Shown: positions 1-7,404, counted from the first letter of the stretch. The stretch: 15,193 bases of DNA from an uncultured Clostridia bacterium (GCA_934630705.1 CAKTWP010000037.1:1-15193), one strand, 5' to 3'. Made by a program: numbers and translations. Notes: generated by a model from the sequence alone, not told the origin.

Positions 1-27
1 CGTGAAGCGTTGGGTTACGGCCATGTT

Positions 28-180
28 TCCCGCGGCAGGAAACGGTTTTCGGATGATCGATCCCGGGGAGAACAAGTTCTCCCCGGGACTCGACATGCCG
101 AAAACCCCCGGTCAACAAGTTGACCGGGGCCTGAGCGAGCGCTCAGGCGCTGCCGCGGGACGATGTAACACATCCGTTTC
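28..180. repeat. Cluster of inverted repeats, possibly a structured RNA or cruciform DNA
   Basis: Three hairpins lie side by side. The first has a perfect stem 61-72/77-88. The second has a perfect stem 106-116/119-129. The third has stem 130-136/141-147. The first two have different stem sequences but share the central octamer AACAAGTT. A 10-base inverted repeat (28-37 TCCCGCGGCA with 151-160) encloses all three, so as RNA the region could fold as a closed multi-branch structure. Two further complementary pairs (39-45 with 174-180, and 50-55 with 171-176) would compete with that closing stem. No U-run follows any hairpin, so these are not ordinary intrinsic terminators. The pairings are read directly; any function is unknown. 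Confidence 0.6.
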
Positions 181-184
181 TATT

Positions 185-404
185 GCTCCACACAGAAACC
201 AGACGATTTCCTAAGTCCGAGTAAAATTGTGAACCGGGTCCAGGGAGGAACTCCCTGGTGGGGGTGTGGGGCGCATAGCCCCACATCGTCCCCCCGCTCC
301 ACACAGAAGAACGCTGATTTCTTAAATCCAGTAAAGTTGTGAACCGGGTCCAGGGAGGAACTCCCTGGCCGGGAGTTTGAGGGCGGAGCCCTCAACACCA
401 TCCC
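185..404. repeat. Two tandem copies of a 110-111 bp hairpin-bearing repeat
   Basis: The unit starts with GCTCCACACAGAA at 185 and again at 296. Both copies share GTGAACCGGGTCCAGGGAGG (from 230 and from 340). Each copy has an identical first hairpin (240-247/251-258 and 350-357/361-368). Each then has a second hairpin whose stem differs in sequence but keeps pairing (265-272/278-285 and 377-384/388-395). A pyrimidine-rich stretch with a C-run ends each unit. The pattern fits a dispersed intergenic repeat present twice here. No protein-coding content is apparent. The second copy ends about 45 bp before the permease start, and I see no promoter between them. Confidence 0.75.
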
Positions 405-450
405 CCCAACCTCCCCCTCTCAATCCCCTCCAAAAGGATGGAAGAAAAGC

Positions 451-1347
451 ATGCAAGTAATATTAGGCGCGGTATCTCTGGGCCTGTTATGGGCGATCAT
501 GACCATTGGCGTATACATTTCCTATCGGGTGCTGGACATTGCAGATTTGACGGTAGAGGGCTCGCTGCCGCTGGGCGCGGCGGTGGCCTGCAGTGTTATT
601 TTTGGCGGCGGAAATCCGTATCTGGCTTCGTTGCTGGCGCTGCTGGCCGGCTGCCTGGCGGGGCTGTGCACGGGCGTGCTGCATACAAAGCTGAAGATTC
701 CCGCGCTGCTTTCCGGCATCCTCACGATGATCTCCCTGTGGTCCATTAACCTGCGCGTGATGGGAAACCGACCGAATATTTCCATTCTGCGGCTTCCCAC
801 TGCTTTTCAGCCCCTGGAAAAACTGGGCATGAATAAGGAAACTGCCATTATCGTGGTGGGCACGGTGTGCGTGGCGGCGCTGATTGCGGCGCTGTATTGG
901 TTCTTCGGCACGGAGCTGGGCTCTGCCATTCGCGCAACGGGCAATAACCCCCGCATGATCCGGGCCCAGGGCGTGAGCACGGATCGGATGAAGATCATCG
1001 GCCTGATGCTCAGCAACGGCCTGGTGGCCCTCAGCGGCGCGCTGATCGCCCAGAGCCAGAACTTTGCCGATGTGCAGATGGGCACGGGCAGCATCGTGAT
1101 CGGCCTGGCCTCCCTGATTATCGGCGAGGTGCTGTTTGGCCGGCGGGGCTTCCTGTCCCGGCTGATTTCCCTGGCGCTTGGCGCGGTGGTGTACCGCATG
1201 ATTATCGCGCTGGTGCTGGAGCTGGGCATGCCCACCAACGACCTCAAGCTCTTTACCGCCATCACCGTGGCGCTGGCGCTGTGGCTCCCTCAGGGCAAGG
1301 AACTGCTGCGTACCCTGAAAAAGTCCTGCGCGAAGGAGGCGGCCTGA
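451..1347 (+). CDS. ABC transporter permease (COG4120-like, BPD_transp_2 family)
   Basis: This 298-residue polytopic membrane protein forms the channel half of an ABC importer. The N-terminal region contains VYISYRVLDIADLTVEGS, followed by GILTMISLWSINLRVMG near residue 90-107. Both resemble the family of uncharacterised importers that includes the streptococcal tryptophan system TrpXYZ. Late hydrophobic segments include IGLASLIIGEVLFGRRGFLS. The length is normal for the family. The start is ATG at 451, with a modest AAAAGG/GGAAG purine tract upstream. The ATPase gene begins 2 bp after the stop, so the two are translated together. The usual third partner, a substrate-binding lipoprotein, is not in the window. 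The substrate cannot be told from sequence; an amino acid such as tryptophan or tyrosine is a guess by family. Confidence 0.9.
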   Translation: MQVILGAVSLGLLWAIMTIGVYISYRVLDIADLTVEGSLPLGAAVACSVIFGGGNPYLASLLALLAGCLAGLCTGVLHTKLKIPALLSGILTMISLWSINLRVMGNRPNISILRLPTAFQPLEKLGMNKETAIIVVGTVCVAALIAALYWFFGTELGSAIRATGNNPRMIRAQGVSTDRMKIIGLMLSNGLVALSGALIAQSQNFADVQMGTGSIVIGLASLIIGEVLFGRRGFLSRLISLALGAVVYRMIIALVLELGMPTNDLKLFTAITVALALWLPQGKELLRTLKKSCAKEAA

Positions 1348-1348
1348 C

Positions 1349-2143
1349 ATGCTGCAGATTACCGGCCTGAAAAAGGTGTTCAATCCCGGCACAATCAATG
1401 AAAAGGTCGCCCTCAAGGGCGTGGACCTGACCCTGAACCCTGGCGATTTTGTCACCGTGATCGGCGGCAACGGCGCGGGCAAATCCACCCTGCTGAACAG
1501 CGTGGCCGGGGTGTTTCCCGTGGACGCGGGACGCATTGTGCTGGACGGCCAGGACGTGACCCGCCTGCCCGAGCATAAGCGGGCGAAGTATCTGGGCAGG
1601 GTGTTTCAGGACCCCATGATGGGCACGGCGGCGGATATGAACATTGAGGAAAATCTGGCGCTGGCTTACCGCCGGGGACAGCCTCGGGGCCTGAAATGGG
1701 GCGTGACCGGCGCGGAACGGGAAAAATATCGCGCCATTCTCAGTCAGCTGGAACTGGGACTGGAAAACCGTATGACCGATAAGGTGGGCCTGCTGTCCGG
1801 CGGTCAGCGTCAGGCGCTGACGCTGGTGATGGCCACGCTGAAAAAGCCCAAGCTGCTGCTGCTGGACGAGCATACCGCCGCACTGGATCCCAAAACGGCG
1901 GAAAAGGTGCTGCGCCTGACGGAGCTGCTCATTGCAGAAGATCATCTGACCGCCATGATGGTGACCCATAACATGAGCGACGCCATCCGGCTGGGCAATA
2001 AGCTGATTATGATGAACGAAGGCAATGTGGCCGTGAAAATCGAGGGCGAACGCAAGCATGGGCTCCAGCGGGAGGATCTGGTGGCGCTGTTTGAATCCGC
2101 CAGCGGCGGTAAACTGGAAAACGACCGGATGCTGCTGTCCTGA
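1349..2143 (+). CDS. ABC transporter ATP-binding protein (COG1101-like)
   Basis: A 264-residue ATPase that should power the adjacent permease from the cytoplasmic face. All nucleotide-binding motifs are intact: Walker A GGNGAGKST (residues 39-47), Q-loop Gln87, signature LSGGQ (149-153), Walker B LLLLDE with Glu174 as catalytic base, and switch His207. The unusual H after the Walker B glutamate (DEHTAALD) is typical of the importer ATPases found with COG4120 permeases. The ATG at 1349 sits 9 bases after AAGGAGG (1333-1339), which lies inside the permease 3' end. This indicates an operon with coupled translation. A strong terminator follows 38 bp after the stop. Confidence 0.93.
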   Translation: MLQITGLKKVFNPGTINEKVALKGVDLTLNPGDFVTVIGGNGAGKSTLLNSVAGVFPVDAGRIVLDGQDVTRLPEHKRAKYLGRVFQDPMMGTAADMNIEENLALAYRRGQPRGLKWGVTGAEREKYRAILSQLELGLENRMTDKVGLLSGGQRQALTLVMATLKKPKLLLLDEHTAALDPKTAEKVLRLTELLIAEDHLTAMMVTHNMSDAIRLGNKLIMMNEGNVAVKIEGERKHGLQREDLVALFESASGGKLENDRMLLS

Positions 2144-2181
2144 ACGGAAATACAGGAGGAGCCCCGGCTGGAAAAGAATAT

Positions 2182-2235
2182 GCGGGAGGGCCTTTCTTTC
2201 GAGAGAAAGAAAGGCCCTCCCGCGCTTTTGTTTTT
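2182..2235 (+). terminator. Strong intrinsic terminator after the ABC importer operon
   Basis: A perfect 19 bp stem (2182-2200 with 2205-2223) with a GAGA loop is followed by GCTTTTGTTTTT. The T-tract runs to the stop codon of the convergent isomerase gene, which ends at 2234. On the minus strand the hairpin is followed only by ATATTCTTTTCC. It may therefore also stop isomerase transcription, but less efficiently. Confidence 0.93.
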
Positions 2236-3049
2236 AGATATGACTGCGGATGAAATCGAAGGTGCGGTTCAGGTCGTCGCAGTGAATCACGCCGTCGGGG
2301 AGGAAGGACGTGGCTTCGACTGTGTAATCCCCCTGATAGTGAACCGTCGGCAGAAACGCGAAAAACTTCTCAAAGTCCACATCTCCCTGACCGATATGCA
2401 GCGTGCGCAAGGACGGCCAATCCAGATACCCACCGTGATAATCATTCACATGCAGATGGCGGATAGGCCCCTGCCAGAGCCAGGCGTATTCCTTCTCATA
2501 GAGCAGATCCATCTGCCGGTGGAACGCAGCCATTTTGGTGTCCAGGGTGAAGCGCACATCCGCGTCCAGCGCGTGCAGCTGCTGCCAATGGGTCATGGGA
2601 TCGCCGTGATTGCATACCACGTTTTCCACCATCAGCTCCATCCCGTGGCGCTGAGCCCGCGCCAGAAGAAGCGGATAAGCGTCCAGATTATTCTGAAAGT
2701 GCTGATCCGAGGTGAGCCCATCCCATAAATGAATCACCATTCGCCGGGCTCCCAGATACACCGCCAGCTGGCAGTTTTCCTCAAATTGGCGAAAGGCCTC
2801 GTCCCAGTCGCCCTCGCCCCGCAGGCTCAGCTTTTCACCAATGTGCTTCTCGCAGTGCCATAAGGGAATGGGAATCCCCAGACCGGATAAAAAGGACGCC
2901 ACCTGATCGATCTGGTCGTACCAGGTGCTGTAAAACATGAATTCGTAGCCGTCGCACTGGAGCTTATCCACGCAGTCGGCCAGCAGGCGGTAATTCCGCC
3001 CGTTGGGAATGCCAAACAGCGCGCCGGTGGAGCAGATGATCTGATGCAT
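2234..3049 (-). CDS. Sugar phosphate isomerase/epimerase, TIM barrel (AP_endonuc_2 family)
   Basis: A 271-residue protein of the xylose-isomerase-like TIM-barrel superfamily, which uses a divalent metal to isomerise or epimerise sugars, or to act on related substrates. Likely metal ligands are Glu142 (MVEN), Asp170 (TLDTK), His200 (HLHVND) and Glu245 (TVEAT). Their spacing fits family members. No signal peptide or membrane segment is visible, so it is cytoplasmic. I chose ATG at 3049 because GGAGG (3058-3062 on the minus strand) is 8 bases away. A TTG at 3064 would lengthen the protein by five residues but would destroy that site. The gene stands alone and diverges from the MATE gene. The substrate is unknown, and so is any partner sugar pathway. 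Confidence 0.85.
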   Translation of the reverse strand: MHQIICSTGALFGIPNGRNYRLLADCVDKLQCDGYEFMFYSTWYDQIDQVASFLSGLGIPIPLWHCEKHIGEKLSLRGEGDWDEAFRQFEENCQLAVYLGARRMVIHLWDGLTSDQHFQNNLDAYPLLLARAQRHGMELMVENVVCNHGDPMTHWQQLHALDADVRFTLDTKMAAFHRQMDLLYEKEYAWLWQGPIRHLHVNDYHGGYLDWPSLRTLHIGQGDVDFEKFFAFLPTVHYQGDYTVEATSFLPDGVIHCDDLNRTFDFIRSHI

Positions 3050-3081
3050 GAGCGCAGCCTCCAACCCTGAGATTACGACTC

Positions 3082-3110
3082 AGTATACCACGCTTTTAGC
3101 CAAAAGGGAA
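3082..3110 (-). promoter_or_regulatory. Putative sigma-A promoter for the isomerase gene
   Basis: On the minus strand, TATACT (3082-3087) lies 17 bases from TTCCCT (3105-3110). The -10 box is good and the -35 box is weak. Transcription would start near 3075, upstream of the GGAGG at 3058-3062. Confidence 0.5.
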
Positions 3111-3153
3111 CCCGGAGCCCGCTTATCTGGGCAAAGGGCAGCGGGAATGGATA

Positions 3154-3182
3154 TTGAAGAAAGGCGCGGGGCGGTGTATAAT
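3154..3182 (+). promoter_or_regulatory. Putative sigma-A promoter for the MATE gene
   Basis: TTGAAG (3154-3159), a 17-base spacer, and a consensus TATAAT (3177-3182). The expected start near 3189 leaves a leader of about 35 bases before the ATG at 3224. Confidence 0.75.
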
Positions 3183-3223
3183 GAACAATGGTGGAGATTT
3201 GACGAAAGCGGGGATGGACCGGG

Positions 3224-4579
3224 ATGTTTACCAAGAAGCAGATCTGGAGCCTGCTGATTCCGCTGATGGCGGAACAGGTGCTTACCGCCATGATGGGCTC
3301 CGTGGACACCATGATGGTCAGCAACGCGGGATCGGCAGCCATCTCGGCGGTTTCGCTGGTGGACGCCATCAATGTGCTGATTATCCAGGTGTTTTCCGCC
3401 ATGGCCACGGGGGGCACTATCGTGTGCGCCCAGTATCTGGGTGCGCAAAAAAAGGATGAAGCCAACCGCGCGGGCGGCCAGCTGGTGATGACGGTGCTGG
3501 TGCTGTCGCTGGCCATTGCGGGCATTTTTGTGGCCCTGCGCTGGCCGATGCTCAACCTGATTTTCGGCACCATCGAGCAGGCCGTGATGGCCGACGCAGA
3601 GATTTACTTTTTTATCACCGCGCTTTCCTATCCCTTTATTGCACTGTATAACGCCGGGGCGGCGCTGTTCCGGGTGGACGGCCATTCGCGGCTGCCGCTG
3701 ATTGTGTCCACGGGATGCAATCTGGTGAATATTGTGGGCAACGCGCTGCTGATTTTCGGCATGAACATGGGCGTTGCGGGCGCGGCGCTGGCCACGCTGG
3801 TTTCCCGGGCGCTGAGCGCGGTCATTATTCTGCTGTTTCTGCGCAAGCCCCGGCAGACCATCGTGGTGCGCAATTATCGCGCCATCCGGCCGGACTTTCC
3901 CATGATTCGCCGGATTCTGGCCGTGGGCATTCCCACAGGCGTGGAAAACGGCATGTTCCAGTTCGGCAAGCTGGCTATTCAGTCCACGGTGTCCACCATG
4001 GGCACCGTGGCCATCGCGGCGCAGGCCATGACGGCGACGCTGGAGGGCTTTTCCAGCTATACGTCCATCGGCATCGGTCTGGGAATGATGACCATCGTGG
4101 GCCAGTGCATCGGCGCGGGTCGGATCGATGAGGCTCGGCGATATACCAAAAAGCTTTCGCTTTATGGCGGACTGGGGATTCTGGCCTCCTGCATTGCGGT
4201 GGCCGCGCTGATTCGGCCCATTACGATCATGGGCGGCATGGAGCCGGAAGCGGCGGAAATGACGATCCAGCTCACCTGGCTGATCTGCATTGTGAAGCCC
4301 TTCCTGTGGACGCTGTCGTTTATGCCGGCGTATGGCATGCGGGCGGCGGGGGATGTGCGCTTCTCCATGCTGGTGGCCACGGCCACCATGTGGCTTTGCC
4401 GGGTGCTGGTGACAATCCTGCTGGTGCGGCTGTTTGGCATGGGCCCGCTGGCGGTGTGGCTGGGCATGTTCAGCGACTGGTTCGTCCGCTCGGTGATTTT
4501 CTCGGTGCGCTTCCGGGGCGATAAATGGATTCATCGCCGCATGACCGATGCGCATGCGCCGGAAGAAACGCCGGCATAA
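3224..4579 (+). CDS. MATE family efflux transporter
   Basis: A 451-residue protein of about 12 membrane segments, of normal length for multidrug and toxic compound extrusion (MATE) transporters. These expel cationic drugs or metabolites by sodium or proton antiport. Typical features are the N-terminal LLIPLMAEQVLTAMMGSVDTMM, the GGTIVCAQYLGAQKKDEANR loop near residues 62-81, and the mirrored second half beginning VGIPTGVENGMFQFGKLA with IVGQCIGAGRIDEARR. The ATG at 3224 has a G-rich tract (CGGGGAT) as its only ribosome binding site, which is weak. The gene is monocistronic between a good promoter and a terminator. Substrate specificity cannot be read from the sequence. Confidence 0.93.
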   Translation: MFTKKQIWSLLIPLMAEQVLTAMMGSVDTMMVSNAGSAAISAVSLVDAINVLIIQVFSAMATGGTIVCAQYLGAQKKDEANRAGGQLVMTVLVLSLAIAGIFVALRWPMLNLIFGTIEQAVMADAEIYFFITALSYPFIALYNAGAALFRVDGHSRLPLIVSTGCNLVNIVGNALLIFGMNMGVAGAALATLVSRALSAVIILLFLRKPRQTIVVRNYRAIRPDFPMIRRILAVGIPTGVENGMFQFGKLAIQSTVSTMGTVAIAAQAMTATLEGFSSYTSIGIGLGMMTIVGQCIGAGRIDEARRYTKKLSLYGGLGILASCIAVAALIRPITIMGGMEPEAAEMTIQLTWLICIVKPFLWTLSFMPAYGMRAAGDVRFSMLVATATMWLCRVLVTILLVRLFGMGPLAVWLGMFSDWFVRSVIFSVRFRGDKWIHRRMTDAHAPEETPA

Positions 4580-4603
4580 GGCGGATTTCTGATTGGAAAA
4601 GCG

Positions 4604-4659
4604 AATGGCGGGGGAGAAACGTTTCTGCGTGCAGGAATCGCTCTTTCCCGCCATTTTTT
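4604..4659 (+). terminator. Intrinsic terminator after the MATE gene
   Basis: Outer stem 4604-4612/4647-4655 (AATGGCGGG with CCCGCCATT) and a small inner GAAAC/GTTTC hairpin, followed by a run of six T (4654-4659). It lies 24 bp after the MATE stop and isolates the downstream dpa genes from read-through. Confidence 0.85.
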
Positions 4660-4698
4660 CATACCCCCACACGGAGGGCTTTTTCGTTTTCGCCCCGC

Positions 4699-4726
4699 AC
4701 CGGCCCCGGCGCAGATTCATAGGATG
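4699..4726 (+). promoter_or_regulatory. Possible mother-cell (sigma-E/sigma-K type) promoter of dpaAB
   Basis: AC at 4699-4700, 17 bases, then CATAGGATG (4718-4726). The sigma-K consensus known from Bacillus is AC-N16/17-CATANNNTA, so only the last base differs. A start near 4732 would place AGGAGG (4742-4747) properly in the leader. No sigma-A promoter is evident in the 99 bp between the terminator and dpaA. The match is short, so this is suggestive only. Confidence 0.4.
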
Positions 4727-4758
4727 CAGTATCGCCAAAACAGGAGGGGGAAGCATCC

Positions 4759-5499
4759 ATGCGCATATTTTTAGCGGGTCAGGGGGCCCGGGAAGCATAT
4801 GTGGCCCAGCTGGCCCGGGAGCGGGGACACCAGATTGCAAAAACGGCGGACTGCGATGTGGCGGTGCTGACGCTGCCCAGATCGCATCTGCCCATGGGCA
4901 CGGAGCATTGGCCGGCAGGACAGAAAATCGTCTGCGGCCTGACGGATCCGTCGCTGGAAGCCATGGCGGAGAAAAAGGGATGGAGGCTGTGGCGCGTATT
5001 GGCGGATGAGGATTACATCTGCCGTAACGCGGCGCTGTCTGCCGAAGGCGCGGTGTATGCCGCCATGCATGCGGCGGACTTCGCGCTGGGGCAGGCCCAT
5101 TGCCTGGTAATCGGCTATGGACGGATAGGGCAGGCGCTTACCGCCATGCTGCGAGGGCTGGGCGCCCGGGTGACGGTGGCTGCCCGGCGCAGAGAAAGCC
5201 GGGAAGCAGCGGGGGAAGGCAGCATTGATCTGCCTCAGCTGCATGAAGCGCTGCCGGAAATGGACGTGGTTTTTAATACGGTGCCTGCGCCGGTGCTGGG
5301 CCGGGAGCTGCTGGCTTGGGTGAGGCCTCATGCGCTGCTGATCGAACTGGCCAGCGCGCCTTATGGCATAGACGGCCCGGCGGCCCGGGAAATGGGCCTG
5401 CGGGCGTGGACGGAGGGCGGCATCCCCGGGCGCTATTGCCCGCAAAGCGCAGCGGCGCTGCTGCTGGATTATGTGGAGCGGAGGTGGGCTCATGAGTAA
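4759..5499 (+). CDS. dpaA: Dipicolinate synthase subunit A
   Basis: With DpaB this subunit converts a lysine-pathway intermediate (dihydrodipicolinate or its precursor) to dipicolinic acid, the calcium chelator of the spore core. Synthesis takes place in the mother cell. The protein has 246 residues. The NAD(P)-binding Rossmann motif is GYGRIG (119-124) within HCLVIGYGRIGQAL, and the family C-terminal signature GIPGRYCPQSAA is present near residues 220-231. Bacillus subtilis SpoVFA has close to 300 residues; the deficit is in the N-terminal domain. The start is firm because AGGAGG (4742-4747) precedes ATG 4759 and a terminator hairpin lies just upstream, so this appears to be a compact but complete form. 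Its 3' end overlaps dpaB by 8 bp. Confidence 0.9.
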   Translation: MRIFLAGQGAREAYVAQLARERGHQIAKTADCDVAVLTLPRSHLPMGTEHWPAGQKIVCGLTDPSLEAMAEKKGWRLWRVLADEDYICRNAALSAEGAVYAAMHAADFALGQAHCLVIGYGRIGQALTAMLRGLGARVTVAARRRESREAAGEGSIDLPQLHEALPEMDVVFNTVPAPVLGRELLAWVRPHALLIELASAPYGIDGPAAREMGLRAWTEGGIPGRYCPQSAAALLLDYVERRWAHE

Positions 5500-6088
5500 G
5501 ACCCGGATTGGCTTTGCCCTGACGGGCTCCTTTTGCACCTTCGAAAAAGCCTTTGCCGCGCTGCGGGCACTGGTGGCGGCGGGATACGATGTGCTGCCGG
5601 TGCTGTCCTATGCGGCGGCCCGGGAGGACACCCGGTTTTTCGATCATGAGACAGTGTGGAACACCCTGGAGGAAATCACCGGCAAACACCCGCTGGCCAC
5701 GCTGACGCAGGTGGAGCCCATCGGGCCGAAAAAGCTGGTGGACGCCTATGTGATTGCGCCCATGACCGGCGTTTCCATGGCCAAGCTGGCCCACGGCGTG
5801 TTTGACACCCCGGCGCTGCTGGGGGCCAAATCTCATCTGCGCAACGGCCGGCCCGTGCTCATCGCCCCCTCCACCAACGACGGGCTGAGCACGGCGGCGG
5901 AAAATCTGGGGAAGATTTTGGGCATGCGCCACGTTTATATAGTGCCCTTCGGTCAGGATGATCCCCTGCGCAAGCCCCGTTCGCTGGTGGCGGATTTTGC
6001 ACAGATTCCGGACGCGTTGGCAGCGGCGCTGGCAGGGGCTCAGCTGCAGCCTATGCTGCTGGGCAGCTTGAAAAACGAAGGAAAATAG
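5492..6088 (+). CDS. dpaB: Dipicolinate synthase subunit B
   Basis: A 198-residue protein of the flavoprotein (flavin-prenyl/decarboxylase-like) fold and the partner of DpaA in dipicolinic acid synthesis. Length matches Bacillus SpoVFB (about 200). Recognisable stretches are IGFALTGSFCTFEKAF at the N-terminus, VIAPMTGVSMAKLAHGV in the middle and APSTNDGLSTAAENLG further on. The in-frame ATG at 5471 was rejected in favour of 5492, which has GGAGG (5480-5484) 7 bases upstream and forms an ATGAGTAA overlap with the dpaA stop. This is classic translational coupling. The 3' end contains a promoter for the next gene. Confidence 0.94.
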   Translation: MSKTRIGFALTGSFCTFEKAFAALRALVAAGYDVLPVLSYAAAREDTRFFDHETVWNTLEEITGKHPLATLTQVEPIGPKKLVDAYVIAPMTGVSMAKLAHGVFDTPALLGAKSHLRNGRPVLIAPSTNDGLSTAAENLGKILGMRHVYIVPFGQDDPLRKPRSLVADFAQIPDALAAALAGAQLQPMLLGSLKNEGK

Positions 6089-6096
6089 CGTATAAT
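6068..6096 (+). promoter_or_regulatory. Strong sigma-A-like promoter inside the 3' end of dpaB
   Basis: TTGAAA (6068-6073), 17 bases, TATAAT (6091-6096). This is near consensus. A start around 6101-6103 gives a leader of only about 15 bases, with GGAGG at 6105-6109. It would allow the secreted protein and ftsK to be made during growth, independently of the sporulation genes upstream. Confidence 0.75.
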
Positions 6097-6116
6097 ATAG
6101 ATGTGGAGGTATCGCC

Positions 6117-7385
6117 ATGAATCACAACAGCCTGCGGAAAACATCGCTGCTGATTGCCCTTGCCCTGCTGCTTTGCCTATGGCCTCTTCAGACACTGGCC
6201 GGGGCAGATGTGGCCCTGACCCAAAGGCTGCGGGAGAAGTGGGCGGATGCGAACCGGCACGTTGTCTGCTTTCAGTATGAAGCCAATGAGCCCGCCCTCG
6301 TCCCCGCCACGGAGAAAATCAATCAGGCGATTCTGGAAACGGCGCACATTCAGGAATACGAGCAGCTGCTGTTCACCGTGGCCGAAGGCGGCGTGGGGCT
6401 GACGGTGGAAACCCGCGCGATGGCAACGGACAGCTTCTATCAGGAGGGGACGGGCTATCTGGCCCTGCTGGTGGAGGCAAAGGGAAAAATGCTTCAGGGC
6501 CCGCCTTCCCATCGGTATTATCCCATGGTGTTTGACGGGCAGACGGGGGAACGGGTGACCTTCGACCAGCTCTTTGCCGATCCGGAGGGGGCCAAAGCGT
6601 ATATTGAGCAGTATTTGACGGATGTGGTGGAGCCGCAGCTGTCCACCTATCTGGAAAACAGCCAGCTTTTTCCCGTGCCCTATGAGAGCTTCGGCTTTTC
6701 CGGAGAGGGGCATCTGATTCTCTATTACCCCCATGATCAGCTTTCCTTCCTTTCGGGCACGTCCGGGGCGGTGGCGTTTCGGTACAGCGAGCTGTGGGAT
6801 TACCTGGATACATCGGAAACCGGCATCGCCCTGCAGATGGTGCAGACCGGCAGCCATCACCGGCAGTATGCGGACAGCCGCGAGCCTGCGGAAATGCGGG
6901 AGCTTTTGCAGGAGTATCTGCCCGGCCTGAAGGGGCTGGAGCTCAGCGCTCCCTCCCTGGGCACGGCCATGGAGCTGATTGAGAGAGACTATGCGCTCAC
7001 CACGGATTCCGGCTTCTATCCCGGCGGCGCGTATTACGAAACGGAAACACCGGAGTTGCTGGGCACGTATCTGATCACAGACGAAGCCGAAAGCTATGTG
7101 TCCGGGATCCTGACCAGCCGGGTGGATATGTACGGCATTGAAACCGGGAAAACCACCCTTTCGGAGGCGAAGCGCCTGCTGGGTGAGCCTGCCGCTGAAA
7201 CGGCTGTGGATGGAGACATGGCGGAGCAGTATCTGGTCTGCCCGGGTACGGCCGCGCGCTACGTCTTTACCAGCGAGCAGGCCATCAATCTTGGCGAAAC
7301 GGGACAGACGGCGAATCAGGTGTCGCTGACGGTGTACGCGGATGAAAGCGGCATGGTCCGCTATATCAGGCTGTCCCTGGAATAA
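6117..7385 (+). CDS. Secreted protein with weak DUF3298/RsiV-like similarity
   Basis: A 422-residue protein with a clear signal peptide: basic LRK, then a hydrophobic run LLIALALLLCLWPL, then QTLA before a likely cleavage at about residue 28. There is no lipobox and no further membrane segment, so export to the cell surface or medium is expected. Residues about 45-228 resemble DUF3298/RsiV-type extracellular domains by general pattern: YYPMVFDGQTGERVTFDQLF (134-153), then a YESFGFSGEGHLILYY stretch. The C-terminal part (from about 310) has a TTLSEAKRLLGEP motif seen in small repeat-type extracellular domains. The start has GGAGG 7 bases upstream. ftsK follows after 19 bp, so the two are probably cotranscribed. 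Function unknown; the domain call is by eye and tentative. Confidence 0.7.
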   Translation: MNHNSLRKTSLLIALALLLCLWPLQTLAGADVALTQRLREKWADANRHVVCFQYEANEPALVPATEKINQAILETAHIQEYEQLLFTVAEGGVGLTVETRAMATDSFYQEGTGYLALLVEAKGKMLQGPPSHRYYPMVFDGQTGERVTFDQLFADPEGAKAYIEQYLTDVVEPQLSTYLENSQLFPVPYESFGFSGEGHLILYYPHDQLSFLSGTSGAVAFRYSELWDYLDTSETGIALQMVQTGSHHRQYADSREPAEMRELLQEYLPGLKGLELSAPSLGTAMELIERDYALTTDSGFYPGGAYYETETPELLGTYLITDEAESYVSGILTSRVDMYGIETGKTTLSEAKRLLGEPAAETAVDGDMAEQYLVCPGTAARYVFTSEQAINLGETGQTANQVSLTVYADESGMVRYIRLSLE

Positions 7386-7404
7386 ATACGGAAAGAGGCA
7401 TTCC

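Noticed and set aside
1..123. Open frame from the window edge that could be the 3' end of an upstream gene
   Set aside because: The 40-residue peptide resembles no substrate-binding protein or other family, and it spans the palindromes.
2..214. Open frame of 70 codons with GTG start through the hairpin cluster
   Set aside because: It runs through the perfect inverted repeats, has no ribosome binding site visible in the window and no recognisable protein character.
180..401. Minus-strand open frame of 73 codons
   Set aside because: It is a translation of the 110-111 bp repeat units and shows the same periodicity; a repeat artefact.
185..404. CRISPR array
   Set aside because: Only two copies of a unit over 100 bp long, diverged over much of its length, with no short direct repeat and spacer pattern and no cas genes.
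1..450. T-box or other known leader upstream of the ABC importer
   Set aside because: I looked for the conserved T-box side bulge and antiterminator followed by a terminator with U-run and found none.
3080..4840. Long minus-strand open frame (586 codons) over the MATE gene
   Set aside because: A shadow caused by high GC; the plus-strand MATE protein has clear family sequence and start and stop signals.
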